A DNA stretch of 64,000 bases from Bacteroidota bacterium (GTDB taxonomy: Bacteria > Bacteroidota > Bacteroidia > Chitinophagales > BACL12), in contig WGOA01000019.1 in the NCBI GenBank assembly GCA_016124275.1, positions 1-64,000 on the forward strand, written 5' to 3'. Shown here one piece after another: positions 59,758 through 64,000 of the stretch. Every line of letters starts with the position of its first letter. Positions within the stretch are counted from its first letter, which is position 1. Both the position numbers and the translations under genes were made by a program. The notes below the pieces were generated by a model, which saw nothing but the letters and a program-made list of their open reading frames with translations, did not search any database and had not been told where the DNA came from.

Positions 59758-60093
59758 TCAGAGCAGGCCAAGTGCTTCCTCCTCCGAAACGGCCAGATTG
59801 AGGATTTGGTCCAATTGCGAGATTTGGATGAGCTTCATAACCGCTGGACGGGCATTGCACACCACTAATTTGCCCCCGGCATCTTTGCACTGCCGATTGG
59901 CTAAAAGAATGGCACTCAGGCCGGAAGAATCTACAAAAGTGACCGCATCCAGGTTCAAAACCATGCTTTTGAAGCCTTCGTTGCCCAAAACGGCCATTTC
60001 GGCCTTCATTTCCGGGGCAACCAGGGTGTCGAGCTTGGGTTCCAGGAGGCGGAAGACAATGTGCTGGTCTTTTTTATCGGCGCTATACTTCAT
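59758..60093 (-). CDS. STAS-domain protein, second copy
   Basis: 111 aa. MKYSADKKDQHIVFRLLEPKL and the STAS core (LDAVTFVDSSGLSAILLANRQCKDAGGK) with the same DSSGL serine. About 45 percent identical by eye to the neighbouring STAS protein, so a tandem duplicate. Likely works in partner-switching regulation; partner genes are not in the window. Confidence 0.88.
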   Translation of the reverse strand: MKYSADKKDQHIVFRLLEPKLDTLVAPEMKAEMAVLGNEGFKSMVLNLDAVTFVDSSGLSAILLANRQCKDAGGKLVVCNARPAVMKLIQISQLDQILNLAVSEEEALGLL

Positions 60094-60361
60094 GGTTGGC
60101 TGGTGATTGTGGCAAGTATATGGGTTTTTGGAAAAATAACAGGGAAAGGATTCAACAAAATAGCCACATGTGCGTAAGCCTTTTAACGGGGATGATTTTG
60201 CGCCCTGGTGAAACCTGCGGAGCAGGTGGTTTGTTATGAAAGTAAGTCTGGTTAAATAATGGGTGCAAATCCTGTTATTTTACTCGGGCGGTGCTTAACT
60301 TGATCGAAACTGCCATTCTGCCTGTCTGCCGCATTGGCGCAATATTTGAGCTCTCAATCCC

Positions 60362-62905
60362 ATGGACGCAAAATTCTCACCAAAAGTCAAAGAAGTGATC
60401 AGCTTTAGTCGCGAAGAGGCTTTGCGTCTGGGTCACGATTACATTGGCACGGAGCACTTGTTGCTGGGCCTGATCCGCGAAGGAGAGGGGCTGGCCATCA
60501 AGGTGCTGCGCTCGTTAGAAGTGGACATCCTCAACCTGCGCAAGTCGCTCGAGGAGGCCATTCGGGATAAAGCATCCCGGCAGCATTTCAACTCGGGCAG
60601 TCTTCCCCTGACCAGACAAGCCGAAAAGGTGCTCAAGATCACCGTGCTCGAAGCCAAAGTGCTGAAGGCCGACCTCATCGGAACCGAGCATCTGTTGTTG
60701 TCCATTCTCAAGAACAAGGACAACGTTGCCACCCAGATACTCAATCAGTTTGATATTGATTACGAAATATTTAAACAGGAACTCGACTACGTGAAAAGTA
60801 ACATCACCGACGAACTGTCCAATGACCAGGGGGACGAAGAGCCCTTTGAAGAGGACGAAGAGAAAGGCAAAGCGTACACCCAGCGCAAATCAGGCTCGGT
60901 AAAAAGTAAAACGCCGGTACTCGACAATTTCGGACGCGACATCACCAAGTTAGCCGAAGAAGGTAACCTTGACCCCATCGTGGGCCGGGAGACTGAAATC
61001 GAGCGCGTGTCGCAGATCCTGAGCCGCCGCAAAAAGAACAACCCGATTTTGATCGGCGAACCCGGTGTGGGTAAAACAGCCATTGTGGAAGGGCTTGCGC
61101 TGCGCATCGTACAGCGCAAAGTCAGCCGCGTGCTGTTTGACAAGCGCCTGGTCATGTTGGACCTGGCCGCCCTGGTGGCCGGTACCAAATACCGCGGTCA
61201 GTTTGAAGAGCGGATGAAGGCCATCATGAACGAGTTGGAGAAGAACCGCGACGTTATCCTGTTCATTGACGAGATCCACACCATTGTGGGTGCCGGCGGT
61301 GCCACAGGGTCGCTGGACGCTTCCAACATCTTCAAACCAGCCTTGGCCCGCGGCGAGCTGCAGTGCATCGGCGCCTCTACCCTGGACGAGTACCGCCAGT
61401 ACATCGAAAAAGACGGTGCCCTTGACCGACGTTTTCAGAAGGTGCTGATCGATCCACCCAGTGCTGACGAAACGGTTACTATCCTGACCAACATCAAAGC
61501 CAAGTACGAAGACTACCACAACGTGGAGTACTCGGAAGAGGCCATCAAGGCTTGCGTCAAGTTGAGCAACCGCTACATCAGCGACCGCTTTCTGCCGGAC
61601 AAAGCCATCGACGTACTGGACGAAGTGGGCGCGCGCGTTCACCTCAAGAACATCCATGTTCCCGACGAGATCGTTCAACTCGAAGCCAAAATCGAGGTGA
61701 TCAAAGAGGAGAAGAACAAGGTGGTCAAAAGCCAGAAGTACGAAGAGGCCGCCCGCCTGCGCGACACCGAAAAGCGTTTGCTCGAAGAACTCGACAATGC
61801 CAAGTTGGCATGGGAAGAGCAGGTCAAGACGCAGAAATACCCCGTCGGCGAAGACGACATCGCCGAAGTGGTGGCCATGATGACCGGTATTCCCACCAAG
61901 CGAATCGCCCAAAGCGAAGGCCACCGCCTGGTCAACATGAAAGAAGAATTGACGCGCGGCGTTATCGGCCAGGCTGAAGCCATCGAGAAAATCACGAAGG
62001 CCATTCAGCGCAACCGCGTCGGCCTCAAAGACCCAAACAAGCCCATCGGTTCGTTCATCTTCCTGGGCCCCACCGGCGTAGGCAAGACCGAGTTGGCCAA
62101 GGTGTTGAGCGAGTACTTGTTTGATTCGCGCGATGCGCTGATTCGAATTGACATGAGCGAGTATATGGAGAAATTCTCCATCAGCCGCCTGATCGGAGCG
62201 CCTCCCGGCTATGTGGGTTACGAAGAAGGCGGGCAGCTCACCGAAAAAGTGCGCCGCAAGCCCTACTCGGTCATCCTGTTGGACGAAATCGAAAAGGCTC
62301 ACCCGGATATCTTCAACATTTTGTTGCAGGTGCTGGACGACGGTCAGCTCACCGACGGTCTCGGCCGCCGCGTGGACTTCAAGAACACGCTGATCATCAT
62401 GACCTCCAACATCGGAGCCCGCCAGTTGAAGGACTTCGGCTCCGGCGTCGGCTTCGCCACCAATGCCCGCAAAGACGGCACCGATGCCCACGCCCGCGGC
62501 GTCATCGAAACTGCCCTCAAGCGCACCTTCAGCCCCGAATTCCTCAACCGAATTGACGATGTGATCATCTTCAACTCGCTGGGCAAAGAAGACCTGCACC
62601 GCATCATCGAAATCGCGCTCAAGCAGGTGCTCGGCCGCCTCGAAGTGCTCGGTTTTGCCCTGGAACTGACCGACGAAGCCAAAGACTTCCTCAGCGACAA
62701 AGGCTACGACCCTCAGTTCGGCGCCCGCCCGCTGCACCGCGCTATCCAGAAGTACCTGGAAGATCCGTTGGCCGAAAAGATCCTCGCCGCCGACATCAAG
62801 CAAGGCGACGTGCTGTCCGTGGAGCACGACAAGAAAGAGGACAAACTGGTCATTCGCCAGAAGCCTTCCAAGAAGAAGAAGGAAGAGAAAAGCGAGACCA
62901 ATTAA
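60362..62905 (+). CDS. clpC: ATP-dependent Clp protease ATP-binding subunit ClpC
   Basis: 847 aa. Two Clp-N repeats ([23 protein letters not shown] and [15 protein letters not shown]), AAA+ 1 with GEPGVGKTA and [13 protein letters not shown], a UVR-type coiled-coil linker ([23 protein letters not shown]) and AAA+ 2 with GPTGVGKTE and [23 protein letters not shown]. The C-terminal charged tail is Lys/Glu-rich. It unfolds substrates for ClpP. It begins with ATG 60362; about 268 bases upstream hold no recognisable gene, only a small hairpin near 60213-60227. A terminator follows. Confidence 0.95.
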   Translation: MDAKFSPKVKEVISFSREEALRLGHDYIGTEHLLLGLIREGEGLAIKVLRSLEVDILNLRKSLEEAIRDKASRQHFNSGSLPLTRQAEKVLKITVLEAKVLKADLIGTEHLLLSILKNKDNVATQILNQFDIDYEIFKQELDYVKSNITDELSNDQGDEEPFEEDEEKGKAYTQRKSGSVKSKTPVLDNFGRDITKLAEEGNLDPIVGRETEIERVSQILSRRKKNNPILIGEPGVGKTAIVEGLALRIVQRKVSRVLFDKRLVMLDLAALVAGTKYRGQFEERMKAIMNELEKNRDVILFIDEIHTIVGAGGATGSLDASNIFKPALARGELQCIGASTLDEYRQYIEKDGALDRRFQKVLIDPPSADETVTILTNIKAKYEDYHNVEYSEEAIKACVKLSNRYISDRFLPDKAIDVLDEVGARVHLKNIHVPDEIVQLEAKIEVIKEEKNKVVKSQKYEEAARLRDTEKRLLEELDNAKLAWEEQVKTQKYPVGEDDIAEVVAMMTGIPTKRIAQSEGHRLVNMKEELTRGVIGQAEAIEKITKAIQRNRVGLKDPNKPIGSFIFLGPTGVGKTELAKVLSEYLFDSRDALIRIDMSEYMEKFSISRLIGAPPGYVGYEEGGQLTEKVRRKPYSVILLDEIEKAHPDIFNILLQVLDDGQLTDGLGRRVDFKNTLIIMTSNIGARQLKDFGSGVGFATNARKDGTDAHARGVIETALKRTFSPEFLNRIDDVIIFNSLGKEDLHRIIEIALKQVLGRLEVLGFALELTDEAKDFLSDKGYDPQFGARPLHRAIQKYLEDPLAEKILAADIKQGDVLSVEHDKKEDKLVIRQKPSKKKKEEKSETN

Positions 62906-62987
62906 AGTCGAAGGGCGTAGTCGGTTAGCGCAAGTTTAGCGACAACCCGGTTCGCGCCTATAGACTCTTAGACTGAACAAATGTTCA

Positions 62988-63022
62988 ATCCCCCTGCTCG
63001 AAGGAGTGGGGGGATTTTTTTT
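62988..63022 (+). terminator. Rho-independent terminator of clpC
   Basis: ATCCCCC (62988-62994) pairs with GGGGGAT (63009-63015), with inner CTC-GAAG-GAG pairing, and is followed by a T-run to 63022. It lies 83 bases after the clpC stop. Confidence 0.82.
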
Positions 63023-63061
63023 GGGGGGGGGAGTGAGGGGGAACTGCGAGGAAAAAAGGCC

Positions 63062-63172
63062 AAAAAAAATGGCTCCACACCCCGGAGGAAGTAGAGCCTT
63101 AGGTTAAGCAACCTGCAGAATAATCTTTATTCCGATTTGCTTTCAGGATAAAGATACTGCTCTGCATTGTAT
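63062..63172 (-). ncRNA. Candidate tracrRNA of the type II CRISPR-Cas9 system
   Basis: On the minus strand, reading 5' to 3': an anti-repeat region (complement of 63134-63170, including TGAAAGCAAATC), a nexus hairpin GAATAA/TTATTC with an AGA loop (63118-63132), a stem-loop AGGTT-GCTT-AACCT (63101-63114), and a terminator hairpin (63071-63098) followed by eight Ts (63069-63062). The anti-repeat complements a GATTTGCTTTCA-containing repeat of the kind I recall from Bacteroides type II-C arrays. The 5' end is a guess. It is transcribed away from cas9. Confidence 0.75.
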
Positions 63173-63272
63173 TAAGAAATAATTGGCTCATTTGAAATAG
63201 ATTTTTATTTTAATCACATTTAGGATATTGTTTACCATGTCCATATTATTGATTAAACAAAGGTTTCTATTT

Positions 63273-64000
63273 ATGGCATACCGACTTGGATTGGATATTG
63301 GCACCAGCTCCTTGGGCTGGGCACTTTTGGATGACAACCATATCGTGGATTGTGGGGTCCGCATTTTTGACATGGGCAATAAGGTTACCCAGCACGGGGA
63401 GGAGAGCCGCAGACGGGATCGCACTCTTGCCCGGAGCGCACGCCGGCGATTGCAGCGCTATAAGCACAGGAGAAAGAACCTGCTCGGTATTCTGGAAGAT
63501 CTTAATATGTTGCCTGATCCCAGTGAACTCAGCGATAGCTACAGGCTTTACCAATTACGCGCGCAAGCATTAGATCAGCAAATTTCACTTGCTGATCTCG
63601 GTCGAATTTGGCTGTATATCAACAAGAAGCGTGGCTTTAAGAGCAATGCGATTGTAGAGCGTTCCACAAAAGAGGACGGGGCTGTGGCTAAAGGTATTGC
63701 CCAGTTGAAATTGGACATGGCAGAGCACGGTGCCAGAACTGTCGGAGAATACTTTTTTGGTTTGAAGGCTGAACACCAACAAGGCAATTGGGAGCGCGGT
63801 CGGATTTTGGGCCATTGGATTGATCGCTCGCAGTACCTCGAAGAGTTTAACCTGATTTGGGAGGAGCAGAAGAAGTACTACCCCAACATCCTGACTACTG
63901 ATTTGCTCAAAATGGTTCGCGATAGAACGATTTTCTACCAGCGCAAACTGAAGTCGCAAAAGCATTTAATTAATAACTGTCGTTATGAAACCGATAAAAA
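63273..64000 (+). CDS. cas9: CRISPR-associated endonuclease Cas9, 5' part (runs off the window)
   Basis: 242 codons visible from ATG 63273 with no stop. RuvC-I motif RLGLDIGTSSLGWAL has catalytic Asp8; the bridge helix follows at about 45-75, rich in arginine (SRRRDRTLARSARRRLQRYKHRRK); then the YINKKRGFKSN segment at about 115-125 opens the REC lobe, as in compact type II-C Cas9. The HNH and PAM-interacting regions lie outside the window. It is AT-richer than the upstream core genes. The putative tracrRNA is directly upstream and divergent; cas1, cas2 and the array should lie beyond the window if the locus is complete. Confidence 0.95.
   Translation, partial: MAYRLGLDIGTSSLGWALLDDNHIVDCGVRIFDMGNKVTQHGEESRRRDRTLARSARRRLQRYKHRRKNLLGILEDLNMLPDPSELSDSYRLYQLRAQALDQQISLADLGRIWLYINKKRGFKSNAIVERSTKEDGAVAKGIAQLKLDMAEHGARTVGEYFFGLKAEHQQGNWERGRILGHWIDRSQYLEEFNLIWEEQKKYYPNILTTDLLKMVRDRTIFYQRKLKSQKHLINNCRYETDK

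Noticed and set aside
60181-60240. Possible riboswitch upstream of clpC
   Set aside because: A small hairpin (ACCTGC-GGA-GCAGGT) is visible but no riboswitch consensus such as a cobalamin, TPP or glycine aptamer could be built around it.
60950-62827. 625-codon open frame antisense to clpC
   Set aside because: Antisense shadow within a clearly conserved gene; no start, domain or composition argument supports it.
62906-63272. CRISPR array before cas9
   Set aside because: No direct repeats of 25-50 bases with spacers occur here; the region is explained by the clpC terminator, the candidate tracrRNA and the cas9 leader.

Overview
The window looks like a chromosome segment of a Bacteroidota bacterium, probably in or near the Saprospiria/Lewinella-like lineages (inference). 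The basis is many secreted proteins ending in a type IX secretion (T9SS) C-terminal sorting domain, start sites with little Shine-Dalgarno, a DUF2279 lipoprotein, a permease-DtxR fusion, a V-type ATPase operon carrying DUF2764, and moderately high GC with AT-richer islands. Identifications come from protein motifs read by eye; no database search was run.

Layout. 1-7.5 kb: two tandem PKD/T9SS paralogs (the first cut by the window edge), a helical protein of unknown function and a GEVED/dockerin-like T9SS protein. 7.5-13.5 kb: a lipoprotein lipase, an SDR oxidoreductase, a modular T9SS sulfatase and a DUF4468 protein. 13.5-30 kb is mostly housekeeping: gyrB, a PP1-like phosphatase, aconitase, a MacB-like permease, rpsF-rpsR-rplI, dnaX with an internal A10 run, an M16 peptidase, a dihydrolipoamide acyltransferase and a CoA-binding protein. 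29.5-34.3 kb: an MntR-like regulator facing a four-gene metal ABC importer in the order binding protein, ATPase, permease-DtxR fusion, permease, with matching palindromes at both promoters. 34.3-39.4 kb: a thioesterase, smpB flanked by two broken toxin-antitoxin modules, pcm, a phosphohexomutase and a DUF2279 protein. 39.6-47.1 kb: a seven-gene V-type ATPase operon with a sodium-type proteolipid signature. 47.3-51 kb: a methyltransferase, an Smr protein, RNase P RNA and a sigma-54 activator.

51-58.2 kb is an AT-richer accessory island. It holds a parallel-beta-helix T9SS protein whose signal peptide is out of frame across a CT microsatellite (candidate phase variation), then a propeller-like T9SS protein. 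This gene pair was duplicated, and the second helix gene was destroyed next to an IS3-family element. 58.2-62.9 kb: rnz, two STAS proteins and clpC. The window ends in the 5' part of cas9; a well-formed candidate tracrRNA lies on the opposite strand between clpC and cas9.

The most interesting items are the unannotated tracrRNA beside cas9, the YtgCR-like permease-repressor fusion and its candidate manganese regulon, the CT-tract switch, the dnaX slippage site, and the two toxin remnants beside smpB.
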